Origin: RUG11247 sp045649485
GTDB lineage: Bacteria > Bacillota > Clostridia > Christensenellales > Aristaeellaceae
Assembly (NCBI GenBank): GCA_045649485.1
Contig: JAZRPZ010000088.1
Coordinates: 1-64,000 of the forward strand
Direction: 5' to 3'
DNA: 64,000 bases
A program made the position numbers and the translations under genes. Positions 34,392 to 43,151 of this stretch are shown here, piece by piece. Within the stretch, counting starts at the first letter, position 1; each line of letters starts with the position of its first letter. The notes beneath the pieces were generated by a model. That model searched no databases, was not told where the DNA came from, and saw nothing but the letters and a program-made list of their open reading frames with translations.

Positions 34392-34412
34392 ATGATCACC
34401 TCTGACCATGTT

Positions 34413-34441
34413 ATTATAAGCAGTATTTGTAATATCTGCAA
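34413..34441 (-). promoter_or_regulatory. Promoter of the ABC exporter operon
   Basis: TTGCAG (34436-34441), a 17-bp spacer and TATAAT (34413-34418) on the minus strand. Confidence 0.87.
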
Positions 34442-34454
34442 CAAACCCCATATA

Positions 34455-34486
34455 AGAAAAGGCTTCCTGCGAAGGAAGCCTTTTTC
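34455..34486 (-). terminator. Terminator of dsdA
   Basis: A 10-bp stem (34458-34467 with 34474-34483) followed on the minus strand by a T-rich tail, directly after the dsdA stop. Confidence 0.85.
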
Positions 34487-35818
34487 TCAAAGATATGTGT
34501 GCCGATATTCTTCACGGATGTGCGGCGGCACAAGGCTGCCGCCGGTAGCCCACGCAATGTGGGTAGCCGTATCCGTTCGGTCAAGTATATTGCCGGCTGC
34601 CAGATAATCCAGAGTCTCACTGCTGCGCATTATCCTGACAGGGCCGGTGAATGCGGCGCAGGCACTGGGCTCGAGGAAAATATTTTCGGTTTCCAGCAGG
34701 TCGCGCATGTAATCATACAATCTGTGGTCACGAACGGTAAACTCACCGCTGAGCAGAGGCTTCATCACATGGCCCACAAATCCGGAGGGACGGCCTACAG
34801 CCAGCCCGTCCGCATGGGTAAGTCCCGTAAGCCCGATGTCCTGCACCGATATCTCACTGTTCAGACCGGTTGCCATGCCCAACACCATGCAGGGTGCCTG
34901 AGTAGGTTCGACAAAGAAGCAATGTACATTATTGCCGAACACCTGCTTCAGACCAAATGTGACTCCTCCCGGCGCACCGCCGACGCCGCAGGGAAGATAT
35001 ACGAAAAGCGGATGCTCAGCATCTACTTTCACATTAAGCGCTTCCAGCTGACCGACCAGTCTTTTGGCAGCAACCGCGTATCCGAGGAACAGGCTGCGTG
35101 AGTTTTCATCGTCCACAAAGTAGCTGCGGGGGTTCATATCGGAAAGTGCTCTTCCGTTTTTTACCGCTTCACTGTAGTCCGATTCGTATTCTATTACTGT
35201 CACGCCATGACTTCGCAGCATATCCTTTTTCCACTGCTTTGCATCGGCGGACATATGGACGATTACTTCGTAGCCTATAGCTGCGCTCATGATGCCGATG
35301 CTTAGCCCGAGGTTGCCGGTAGAACCAACCTGAACGGTATAGTTCCTGAAGAAATCGCGGCAGTTCTCTTCTGCAAGAACGGCGTAATCGTCCGATTCTG
35401 TGATAAGACCGGCCTCGAGCGCCAGTTCCTCCGTGTGCTTGAGGACCTCATAGATTCCGCCTCTGGCTTTGATGGATCCTGCTATTGCAAGATGACTGTC
35501 CTGCTTGAGAAGCAGCTGTCCGCCGAGTGAACTGCCGTACTTTTCGTTTATCAGCCGCTGCATGGCAGGGATAGGCGTAAGTGAGGATTCTATTATGCCG
35601 CCCTGCGGTGCGGTTTCGGGGAAGCATTTCATTATAAAGGGCGCAAAACGCAGCAGCCGCGCTTCGGCGTCCTCGATATCCTTCATGGTAAGTTCAGTGC
35701 AGGTGCTACCGCTTTCAAAATCGGCCTTGTCGGGATTGATCCATGCGATCTCTTCCTCGTTGCGCATTTGTTCCAAAGCAGGAAACTTACGGAACAAGGC
35801 ATTGATGTCAAGGGGCAT
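34487..35818 (-). CDS. dsdA: D-serine ammonia-lyase
   Basis: A PLP-dependent fold type II enzyme that turns D-serine into pyruvate and ammonia. The 443-residue length is normal. The PLP Lys lies in SHLAIAGSIKARGGIYEVL, nearly identical to E. coli DsdA, and the phosphate loop is GSTGNLGLSIGIMS; FVYLPCGVGGAPGG and NIFLEPSACAAF also fit. AGGAGG lies before the ATG. It is a single-gene unit, useful for detoxifying or feeding on D-serine, for example from peptidoglycan turnover. Confidence 0.95.
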   Translation of the reverse strand: MPLDINALFRKFPALEQMRNEEEIAWINPDKADFESGSTCTELTMKDIEDAEARLLRFAPFIMKCFPETAPQGGIIESSLTPIPAMQRLINEKYGSSLGGQLLLKQDSHLAIAGSIKARGGIYEVLKHTEELALEAGLITESDDYAVLAEENCRDFFRNYTVQVGSTGNLGLSIGIMSAAIGYEVIVHMSADAKQWKKDMLRSHGVTVIEYESDYSEAVKNGRALSDMNPRSYFVDDENSRSLFLGYAVAAKRLVGQLEALNVKVDAEHPLFVYLPCGVGGAPGGVTFGLKQVFGNNVHCFFVEPTQAPCMVLGMATGLNSEISVQDIGLTGLTHADGLAVGRPSGFVGHVMKPLLSGEFTVRDHRLYDYMRDLLETENIFLEPSACAAFTGPVRIMRSSETLDYLAAGNILDRTDTATHIAWATGGSLVPPHIREEYRHTYL

Positions 35819-35870
35819 TTGGATTGTCCTCCTGAGCTTTGGGTGTTCTGAGTTTAATGCGTTATAGTAA

Positions 35871-35902
35871 TATGAGACGCTCCGTATATGAAGCGTCTCA
35901 TA
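35871..35902 (-). terminator. Hairpin after the DraG-fold gene
   Basis: A perfect 11-bp stem (35871-35881 with 35892-35902), 10 bases past the stop; no strong T-run. Confidence 0.7.
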
Positions 35903-35912
35903 TGTCTGTTTA

Positions 35913-37673
35913 TCAGATGCTGTACATGCTGTCGAGGCGGTATGCCCAGTAGAATTCGGGGGATACCACGAAGAAGTAGAAATCTTCGAAGCCTTCGGCT
36001 GCATCGATCTCGATCTTCAGCTTGTGGGAGCCTGCGCCCTCGGGCAGCTCGGCGCACTTACGGGGATCGGCGCGATGATAGGCGGGGATAACGATGGTGC
36101 GTGCATCGCAGTCGATGATCTTCTCGCCGTCCAGATATGCCTTGATGGGGTTGGCGCAGACCAGCTTCAGGGTGCTCTTGCCGTTGTCGGTGAGGGAGAG
36201 CTCGGTCTCGAGAACGATCTTCTTGCCCTCGGGCAGCTGGGACTTCATGATGGCGTTTTCGGTGAGGTTCAGCTCGCCCTGTGCGCCGTCAACGTCGTAC
36301 TTCCAGTCCATGGTGGGCAGCATGTTGAAGGGCAGGAACTCGCTGTTCCAGTATACGCCCTTCAGGGTGCGGCGTACCTCAAGGAAGCCGTGGGTGAGGG
36401 GAGTCTTATATGCGGGAGCGGTGATGTCAAGATCAACGGTCTCGGTCTCGCCGGGCTCGATGGTGATCTCAGCGCTCATACAGCTGAAGCCGGGCACGTT
36501 GGGAATGAGAGCGATGTTCTGAGCGATATCCTGCTTGTTGGTGACGGAGATCTCCACGGTCTTGCTCTCGCCCTTTGCGAATACGGGGCAGCGGGTGATG
36601 CGGATCTCCAGATCCTCTTCCTTGAATGCGCCTACGGGCAGGGTGTATACCTCAACGTCGCTCAGGTAGGGGATGGTGAATACGCTCTTGTCGGCCTGCT
36701 GTGCGTAGTGCTCCTGCACCAGACGGCGGGCGGCGATGGTGCGCTCGGTCAGCTCGGTAATGGTCTTGGGGGCCTTGAAGCCGGTGATGGGACGGGAGGT
36801 GATGATATTCTCTCCCAGAGGCTCGGTCCAGTAGGAATCGAGATACTCGGTGCCGTAGAGGATGCCCAGCAGGGAGCCCAGGGTGGCTACGGTGCAGTCG
36901 GTATCATAGCCGCAGTTGATGGTGGTGAGCATCTGCTTGGTGAAGCCCTCTTCGTACAGCCAGCCTACCAGAGTGAAGGCGATGTTGATGGGTGCGTAGG
37001 TGAAGTTGTCGCCTGCGTATGCATCCAGAATGGCCTGACGGGCGTCTACCCAGTTCATGCCCTTGTGGTAGCATTCGAGCAGCAGCTCAACTGCCTTGCG
37101 TACGGTGGAATCTGCGGGCAGATAGGAAAGGGCCTTGTCGATGAGCACGAACTTGTCCTTCTCAACGAATGCCATGGCTTCGAGAACTGCGAAGAAGATC
37201 TCGCCGTAAACGCCTTCACCGCCTGCGTGGTCAACGCTTGCATCGTGATATGCGTAGTATGCGGCCAGGTCGGGCATGCCTGCGCAGATAACAGCCCAGA
37301 TCTCGGAACGGATGGGGGAGCCCATGCAGTCCACGAAGAAGTTGTTGAAGCAGCCGGCCTTGGGATAGCCGATGCCGCGGCGCATATTGGTCAGGGAATG
37401 GCCGTACTCATCGTATTCGAAGTGTACGTGCTCCAGCCACTCGCGGCTGAGGAGGTTTACGTCAGCGCGTCCGCCGTACTGCTCGATGCAGTGCAGGTTG
37501 ATGAGCTGCAGGTCAAGGTCGTCATTTTCAACGGCCTCGATGAATTCCTGAGTGTAGCCCTTTATGTCCATGAGCTCCATGCGGCCTTCAAGAGGACCGC
37601 CGAGGGTGCCGCCGATGTTTTTGCCCATCCAGCAGGCATAAACTTTGTCAAAAAACTGCTTCTCGTCGTACAT
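35913..37673 (-). CDS. ADP-ribosylglycohydrolase (DraG-fold) family protein with C-terminal beta domain
   Basis: A 586-residue protein. Residues about 1-330 form an all-helical DraG fold, with acidic motifs expected to bind two metal ions: ENDDLDLQL and GYDTDCTVATLGSLLG. About 350-586 add beta-rich domains absent from plain DraG proteins. Long forms like this occur near sugar-catabolic genes in Clostridia and might split a glycoside or nucleoside rather than ADP-ribose; this is inference. It follows a 76-residue gene by 40 bases, in a unit divergent from the glycyl radical operon. Confidence 0.8.
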   Translation of the reverse strand: MYDEKQFFDKVYACWMGKNIGGTLGGPLEGRMELMDIKGYTQEFIEAVENDDLDLQLINLHCIEQYGGRADVNLLSREWLEHVHFEYDEYGHSLTNMRRGIGYPKAGCFNNFFVDCMGSPIRSEIWAVICAGMPDLAAYYAYHDASVDHAGGEGVYGEIFFAVLEAMAFVEKDKFVLIDKALSYLPADSTVRKAVELLLECYHKGMNWVDARQAILDAYAGDNFTYAPINIAFTLVGWLYEEGFTKQMLTTINCGYDTDCTVATLGSLLGILYGTEYLDSYWTEPLGENIITSRPITGFKAPKTITELTERTIAARRLVQEHYAQQADKSVFTIPYLSDVEVYTLPVGAFKEEDLEIRITRCPVFAKGESKTVEISVTNKQDIAQNIALIPNVPGFSCMSAEITIEPGETETVDLDITAPAYKTPLTHGFLEVRRTLKGVYWNSEFLPFNMLPTMDWKYDVDGAQGELNLTENAIMKSQLPEGKKIVLETELSLTDNGKSTLKLVCANPIKAYLDGEKIIDCDARTIVIPAYHRADPRKCAELPEGAGSHKLKIEIDAAEGFEDFYFFVVSPEFYWAYRLDSMYSI

Positions 37674-37713
37674 TGTGAATTTCTCCTTCCGGTTATATAT
37701 GTGCTGTTGATTT

Positions 37714-37944
37714 TCAGTTCATTACGCAGCTGCCGCGGTCGGGGCCCTGCATACCCTTTACATAGCGTGCATTGAACTCCATGTTTATCTGTTTGAGTTC
37801 CTTTTTGCCATCTATGTACTCCTGATACATTTCCGCAAGTCCGGCGGGCGCTTCGTCGCAGAAGGCTTCGATATTGCCGAGAGCTTCCTTGACTATCTGC
37901 TCGCGTTCTTCACGGGTGGTGTCCTTTATAAGAATGCTGTCCAT
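37714..37944 (-). CDS. Conserved small helical protein
   Basis: A 76-residue soluble protein (DTTREEREQIVKEALGNIEAFCDEA at the N-terminus, KQINMEFNARYVKGMQG near the end). Similar short proteins in Firmicutes are often mislabelled PurH; there is no sign of PurH domains. The function is unknown. AAGGTG precedes the ATG at 37944, which lies just inside its promoter. It is the first gene of a unit with the DraG-fold gene. Confidence 0.75.
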   Translation of the reverse strand: MDSILIKDTTREEREQIVKEALGNIEAFCDEAPAGLAEMYQEYIDGKKELKQINMEFNARYVKGMQGPDRGSCVMN

Positions 37945-37974
37945 GTAAACGCACCTTTCTGTGTTTCTGCCAAT

Positions 37975-38003
37975 ATGATACAGAATTTGGCGTTGGTAGT
38001 CAA
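37975..38003 (-). promoter_or_regulatory. Promoter of the DraG-fold unit
   Basis: TTGACT (37998-38003), a 17-bp spacer and TATCAT (37975-37980) on the minus strand. Confidence 0.87.
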
Positions 38004-38043
38004 TCACTATTTTATATGTATGTCATCACAGTGAAAATTGCGC

Positions 38044-38072
38044 TTGATATATGCCGCTGTAAAGCTTACAAT
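38044..38072 (+). promoter_or_regulatory. Promoter of the glycyl radical operon
   Basis: TTGATA (38044-38049), a 17-bp spacer and TACAAT (38067-38072). Its -35 lies only 41 bp from the divergent DraG-unit -35, so one regulator could serve both. Confidence 0.87.
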
Positions 38073-38110
38073 ATTGATAATAATTACTTTTGTCGGGAGG
38101 AAGTTTGACT

Positions 38111-40228
38111 ATGAATGAAAATATAAGGCCGGTACGGCTCAATGAAAATATACGCTCATGGGCTGATGAATCCCAGCATGGAAAATACGGTGATGAGGCG
38201 CTTGGCTGGTATGCGGTCGAGCTTGATGATATTCCCGGTATAAATGAGTTGTCGCCCGTCAAAAAGCAGGACGCCGCCATACGCAGGATAGCCGAGCGTG
38301 CGCCTGTCAGGATCTGCGAATACGAAAAGGTGTCCGGCTCGGCCACTCTCGGCCTTGCCATACGCCATAAGATTCCCGCAACCCTCGGCGGCAAGCCTTT
38401 GCAGGAGAGCGTGAGCCATCATACTGCGAATTTCATAAGGACTCTGAAAAAAGGTGTTTCGGATTACGAGCGTCAGGTGAATGAACGGCTTGCCGATGCA
38501 TCTCTCGATGAGAAGCAGCGCGAATTCATCGAAAGCCTTTCTTCGCTTATCGCATCCATGCATATCTGGCATGCGCGTTATCTTGAAGCCACCCGCGAAT
38601 CAAAGCCCGAAATACACGAAATGCTGAAACAGGTGCCATTTGAGCCTGCCCGCAATTTCCGTGAGGCGGTACAGAGCCTGTGGTTTACTTTTGCATTCAT
38701 GCGTCAGTGCGGAAACTGGCCCGGAATCGGCCGTATCGACCTGATGCTTGGTGATTATCTGAAAAAGGACCTTGCTGATGGCAGCATAACCATCGAAGAA
38801 GCCCGCGAGGTGCTTGCTTCCATGTTCATAAAGGGCTGCGAGTGGATCGAATCCGACACAAAGCCCGGCAGCGGCGATGCGCAGCACTACCAGAATATCG
38901 TGCTTGCGGGCATCGATGAGGACGGAAACGAGGTCACCAACGAAGTAACTTATCTCGTGCTTGATATAGTGGAGGAACTGAATATCAGCGACTTCCCCAT
39001 AACAGTGCGCATTAACGAAAATACTCCCGAGAAGCTCATCAGGCGCGTTGCAGAAGTCATGCGTTTCGGAGGCGGTGTGGTGGCTGTGTATAACGAGCCG
39101 CTTATCATTCGTGCGCTGGAAAATGCCGGCTATGACCCCATAATTTCCCGCAGATTTGCAAATGACGGCTGCTGGGAAGTGCAGATTCCCGGTGAGACCA
39201 ATTTCGGCTATCTGCCATTTGATGCGCTGAAGATCCTCGGCGATGTACTTGGTGTTTACGGCGAAGGTGATATCCCCGCCTATGCAAGTTTTGAGGAACT
39301 TTATTCCGCATTCCTTGAAGGTTTGAAGGCACATGTGGGCAGGCAGTTTGAGAATTGCGTTACAAATGCTTACGAGTGCCGCGGCGGCGCATGGGTGTGC
39401 CCCGGCAGCATTCCCTGCAGCATGGTCAGCCTGTTTACGGACGGCTGTATCGAGAATGCCCGCTCCTATTACGACCTCGGTGCGGTATATAATGTACGTT
39501 CGCCCCATATCGGCGGTGCGCCCGATGTCGGCAATTCTCTCTATGCCATTGACAGAATGGTATTCACCGAAAAGCGCATGAGTCTGGAAAAGCTTGTGAA
39601 GGCGCTGCGTGATAACTGGGAAGGTATGGAAGCCGAGCGACTTCATGCCCACAACAAGTATACATATTACGGAAATGACGACGATACTGCGGATGCCTAT
39701 ACCGTACGCGTGCTGAATGACTTTGCGGATATCGTTACCGGATTCGTGAGCGATGTGCCGATGAAGTTTGTACCAGGCGTAAGTACATTCGGACGTCAGA
39801 TAGAGTGGCTGCCGCAGCGCGCGGCCACCGCTTTCGGCGCAAGGAAGGGCGATATACTCTCGGGAAATTCTTCGCCCACTCCCGGCACCGATATGAGCGG
39901 CGCTACTTCCATAATCCGTTCCTACTGCAAGGCGGACCTTGTAAAGCAGACAACCGGCGCGGCGCTTGATGTGAAACTTTATCCCGATACTGTTGCGGGC
40001 GAAAACGGCATAAACGCCATAATGGCTTTGATACGCGGCTTTGCGGCGCTTGGCGGATATTTCATGCAGCTCGATGTTGTGGATGCGGAGATCCTCCGTG
40101 CGGCACAGCAGGACCCGCAGGCCTATAAAACTCTCTCCGTGCGCGTGTCCGGCTGGAATGCCCGATTCGTCACTCTCGATAAGGAATGGCAGAATATGAT
40201 TATTGAAAGGACCGCGCAGCATGTGTGA
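38111..40228 (+). CDS. Glycyl radical enzyme of unknown specificity
   Basis: A 705-residue pyruvate formate-lyase-type enzyme. The radical Gly is residue 681 in LSVRVSGWNARFVTLDKEWQ near the C-terminus. The thiyl Cys is residue 354 in NDGCWEVQIPG, with Glu356 two residues later, the CxE arrangement of dehydratase and lyase members rather than the CC of formate-lyase. CWE differs from the CVE of choline and glycerol enzymes as I recall them. It is shorter than usual because the N-terminal lobe is reduced. GGGAGG precedes the ATG. The activase gene overlaps its end by eight bases. Confidence 0.92.
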   Translation: MNENIRPVRLNENIRSWADESQHGKYGDEALGWYAVELDDIPGINELSPVKKQDAAIRRIAERAPVRICEYEKVSGSATLGLAIRHKIPATLGGKPLQESVSHHTANFIRTLKKGVSDYERQVNERLADASLDEKQREFIESLSSLIASMHIWHARYLEATRESKPEIHEMLKQVPFEPARNFREAVQSLWFTFAFMRQCGNWPGIGRIDLMLGDYLKKDLADGSITIEEAREVLASMFIKGCEWIESDTKPGSGDAQHYQNIVLAGIDEDGNEVTNEVTYLVLDIVEELNISDFPITVRINENTPEKLIRRVAEVMRFGGGVVAVYNEPLIIRALENAGYDPIISRRFANDGCWEVQIPGETNFGYLPFDALKILGDVLGVYGEGDIPAYASFEELYSAFLEGLKAHVGRQFENCVTNAYECRGGAWVCPGSIPCSMVSLFTDGCIENARSYYDLGAVYNVRSPHIGGAPDVGNSLYAIDRMVFTEKRMSLEKLVKALRDNWEGMEAERLHAHNKYTYYGNDDDTADAYTVRVLNDFADIVTGFVSDVPMKFVPGVSTFGRQIEWLPQRAATAFGARKGDILSGNSSPTPGTDMSGATSIIRSYCKADLVKQTTGAALDVKLYPDTVAGENGINAIMALIRGFAALGGYFMQLDVVDAEILRAAQQDPQAYKTLSVRVSGWNARFVTLDKEWQNMIIERTAQHV

Positions 40229-41120
40229 TGTACGCGTAACACGTATACAGAAATTCTGCACGAAGGACGGCCCCGGCATACGCACCACGGTGTTTCTGCA
40301 GGGCTGTCCGCTGCGCTGTCAATGGTGTCATAACCCCGAAACGCAGAACATGCGTCCTGAGGTCATGTTTTCGGACGGGCTGTGCATAGGCTGCGGAGCA
40401 TGCAATGTGGTGTGCCCTGCAGGTGCGCATATCATGTCCACCAAAGGTCACGGCGTAGACCGCGAAGCCTGCAAAGGCTGCGGCAGCTGCGCAGAAGTAT
40501 GCCCTGCAGGCGCCTGCGAAATGTCCGGCGGAACAATGCCAATTGCGGATATACTGACGGAAGTAAAAAAAGACAGGGCTTTTTATGGCAGCGACGGCGG
40601 TGTAACCGTTTCGGGCGGTGAACCAATGGCGCAGCCCGAAGGCTGCCTCGCACTGCTTGAGGCTGCAAAAGCTGAGGGCATCGGCACCGCGGTTGAGACC
40701 TGTGGATATTTCGACCCGGCATATGCCGTGAGACTTGCGGCATGCACGGATATTTTTCTCTGGGATATAAAGGACACCGACGCCGAACGCCACCGCAGGT
40801 ACACCGGGCATTCAAATGTGCGCATACTGGAAAATCTGCATGCGGTGGATGCTTTGGGAGGACGTACGCGGCTCAGGTGTATAATGGTAGAAGGCGTGAA
40901 TATGGACGAAGCGCATCTTGCCGAAGTTGCGGAGATATTCCACAGCCTTTCAAACTGTGAAGGCGTTGAGCTTATCGCATATCACGCGTACGGCGGTACA
41001 AAAGCCGTGCAGGTCGGAAGAACGGATAATGCCCAAAAAGAATGGGTGCCTTCGGAAGAGCGCATGGCATGGGCCGGGCAGCTGCTTGCCGGCCGTGGTG
41101 TCAGAGTTATAGAAAATTAA
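40221..41120 (+). CDS. Glycyl radical enzyme activating protein
   Basis: A 299-residue radical SAM activase. The SAM cluster motif is Cx3Cx2C at Cys29, 33 and 36 (GCPLRCQWCHNPE). A ferredoxin-like insert has two more 4Fe-4S motifs, CIGCGACNVVCPAG and CKGCGSCAEVCPAG, as in activases of dehydratase-type enzymes rather than PflA. VSGGEPMAQPEG binds SAM. The ATG overlaps the enzyme gene by eight bases with AAAGGA before it. It would abstract a hydrogen from Gly681 of the partner. Confidence 0.94.
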   Translation: MCDVRVTRIQKFCTKDGPGIRTTVFLQGCPLRCQWCHNPETQNMRPEVMFSDGLCIGCGACNVVCPAGAHIMSTKGHGVDREACKGCGSCAEVCPAGACEMSGGTMPIADILTEVKKDRAFYGSDGGVTVSGGEPMAQPEGCLALLEAAKAEGIGTAVETCGYFDPAYAVRLAACTDIFLWDIKDTDAERHRRYTGHSNVRILENLHAVDALGGRTRLRCIMVEGVNMDEAHLAEVAEIFHSLSNCEGVELIAYHAYGGTKAVQVGRTDNAQKEWVPSEERMAWAGQLLAGRGVRVIEN

Positions 41121-41139
41121 TTGGACAGAGGTCGGATAT

Positions 41140-42018
41140 ATGAACAAAAAAGTACGCAGGATGACGGAAGTATGCCTTTCGGTACTGTTGGGAAATGCGA
41201 TGCTCGCTCTTGCTGTAGCGGCGTTTATAATGCCGAGCGGAGTTATTATGGGAGGCGCCACCGGTGCAAGCCTTATTATAGGAAGAATGCTGCCTGTCGA
41301 AACGGCAACTATAGTTCTCGGCATAAATATTGTATTCCTTGCGCTGGGCACACTGGTGCTGGGCAAGCATTTCCTTATCACGACCGTAGCAAGCTCGTTC
41401 CTTTACCCCTTTATGCTTGCAGCCGTACAGCGCATACCGGGCATTGAAGCCGTAACGGACAACATGATGCTTTCGGCAATATTTGCGGGCGGACTTATCG
41501 GCATAGCCGTAGGTCTTGTTATGCGCGTGGGCGCATCCACCGGCGGCACGGACGGCCTGGTGCTTTCTCTCCATAAGTGGCTGCACCTGCCCGTGAGCGT
41601 GTTGGTGTATATTGTGGATTTCGCTATTTTGCTTGGTCAGGCGATAAACAGCAGCATGGAATGCATACTCTACGGCATATTGCTGCTTGTGATTGAGACC
41701 ATCGTGCTCAATAAAGTGATGCTGCTTGGTCAGGCACAGATTCAGATAATAGTGATCTCTCCCGAATACGAAAAGATACGCCGCAGCCTGCTTTCGGGAC
41801 TTAAGGCGGGCGTTACCATGCTGATGATAGAAACCGGCATCACCGAGGAAAAGCAGAAGGGCGTGCTGTGCGTAATACCTCCACGCAAGCTGTTTGATGC
41901 AAAGGAACTTATACAGGCGGCGGATCCGGGCGCATTTATAACCATAACACAGATAAACGAAGTAAAGGGTCAGGGCTTCTCCATTGAAAGAGAGGATTAT
42001 ATTCCGGAAAACGATTGA
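41140..42018 (+). CDS. YitT family membrane protein in the glycyl radical operon
   Basis: A 292-residue YitT protein with about six membrane segments, motifs GVIMGGATGASLII and GASTGGTDGLVLSL, and a C-terminal DUF2179-like domain (about 210-292). AGAGG precedes the ATG, 19 bases after the activase stop. The operon position suggests it moves the substrate or product of the enzymes, but YitT transport has not been shown for any compound I know. It is diverged from the paralogue at 4111. Confidence 0.83.
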   Translation: MNKKVRRMTEVCLSVLLGNAMLALAVAAFIMPSGVIMGGATGASLIIGRMLPVETATIVLGINIVFLALGTLVLGKHFLITTVASSFLYPFMLAAVQRIPGIEAVTDNMMLSAIFAGGLIGIAVGLVMRVGASTGGTDGLVLSLHKWLHLPVSVLVYIVDFAILLGQAINSSMECILYGILLLVIETIVLNKVMLLGQAQIQIIVISPEYEKIRRSLLSGLKAGVTMLMIETGITEEKQKGVLCVIPPRKLFDAKELIQAADPGAFITITQINEVKGQGFSIEREDYIPEND

Positions 42019-42040
42019 CAGGGAAGGGGAGGATACGGTC

Positions 42041-43111
42041 ATGAAGAAATACAATATTTCAGTTATCGCAGGCGATGGCATAGGTCCCGAAGTCATTGCC
42101 GAGGGAATAAAGGTGCTGGATTGCATTTCGCAGCTTGACGGAGGATTCTCGTTCGATTATGAGCACTATCCCTGGGGTTGCGAGTATTATCTTGAAAACG
42201 GCAGGATGATGCCCGAAAACGGACTGGAACTTCTGAAAAAATCCGATGCGATTCTGCTTGGCGCAGTTGGCTTTCCCGGTGTGCCGGACCACATTTCTCT
42301 GAGAGAACTGCTGCTTGTCATCCGCAAGGAATTCGACCAGTATGTGAATCTGCGCCCGGTAAAATTGCTGCGCGGTGCGGAGGGTATACTTAAAAACGCA
42401 AAGCGCGAAGATATCGACATGGTATTTGTGCGCGAAAACAGCGAGGGCGAATATGCAGGCAGCGGCATGTGGCTCTGGCCCGATAAGGAAAACGAGATGG
42501 TTGTGCAGCACGGCGTGTTCACCCGCAAGGGCTGTCAGCGCATCATGAGATACGCATTCGAACTGGCGAGGGAGAAGAAGACATCCGTCACCAGCGTCAG
42601 CAAGGGCAATGCTCTCAACTATTCCATGGTGTTCTGGGATAAGATATTTGCGGAAGTCAGCAAAGAATATCCGGATGTGCCCACGCGCACGCTGCTGGTG
42701 GATGCGGCAAGTATGCTGATGGTCACTCATCCCGAAAGCTTCGGCGTCGTTGTCGCATCAAATCTTTTCGGCGATATACTCACCGACCTGGGCGCGGCTA
42801 TTGCCGGCGGAATAGGTCTTGCGGCAGGCGCGAATATAAATCCCGAGGGCACTTATCCTTCCATGTTCGAACCAATTCACGGCTCGGCACCCGATATTGC
42901 GGGCAGGCAGATTTCCAATCCGCTTGCCACAGTGTGGGCGGTAAGTCAGCTGCTTGACCACTTTGGTTATACCGAATGGGGGAAGAAGGTAATCGACGCC
43001 ATTGAGACCGTGCTCATGGAAAAGAAGGCGCTCACTCCCGATATGGGCGGAAATGCGGCTACTGCACAGGTCGGCGATGCTGTCGTTGAAGTGCTGAGGC
43101 GCAGCATATAA
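42041..43111 (+). CDS. Tartrate/D-malate dehydrogenase-like (isopropylmalate dehydrogenase family) enzyme
   Basis: A 356-residue NAD-dependent, metal-requiring oxidative decarboxylase of 2-hydroxy acids. ISVIAGDGIGPEVIAEG, the substrate loop HISLRELLLVIRKEFDQYVNLRPVKLL, and SNLFGDILTDLGA and GSAPDIAG (NAD site) are family motifs. EHYPWGCEYYLENGRMMP and GVPDHISL resemble TtuC/DmlA more than LeuB. It probably decarboxylates a malate- or tartrate-like acid to a 2-keto acid. GGGGAGG precedes the ATG. It closes the glycyl radical operon, so the two enzymes may act in sequence. Confidence 0.88.
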   Translation: MKKYNISVIAGDGIGPEVIAEGIKVLDCISQLDGGFSFDYEHYPWGCEYYLENGRMMPENGLELLKKSDAILLGAVGFPGVPDHISLRELLLVIRKEFDQYVNLRPVKLLRGAEGILKNAKREDIDMVFVRENSEGEYAGSGMWLWPDKENEMVVQHGVFTRKGCQRIMRYAFELAREKKTSVTSVSKGNALNYSMVFWDKIFAEVSKEYPDVPTRTLLVDAASMLMVTHPESFGVVVASNLFGDILTDLGAAIAGGIGLAAGANINPEGTYPSMFEPIHGSAPDIAGRQISNPLATVWAVSQLLDHFGYTEWGKKVIDAIETVLMEKKALTPDMGGNAATAQVGDAVVEVLRRSI

Positions 43112-43112
43112 T

Positions 43113-43150
43113 AAAAAAGCTCCGGAGTTTCTGAAACTTCCGGAGCTTTT
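43113..43150. terminator. Bidirectional terminator between the glycyl radical operon and spo0A
   Basis: A 10-bp stem (43116-43125 with 43140-43149), A-run before and T-run after. Confidence 0.88.
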
Positions 43151-43151
43151 G

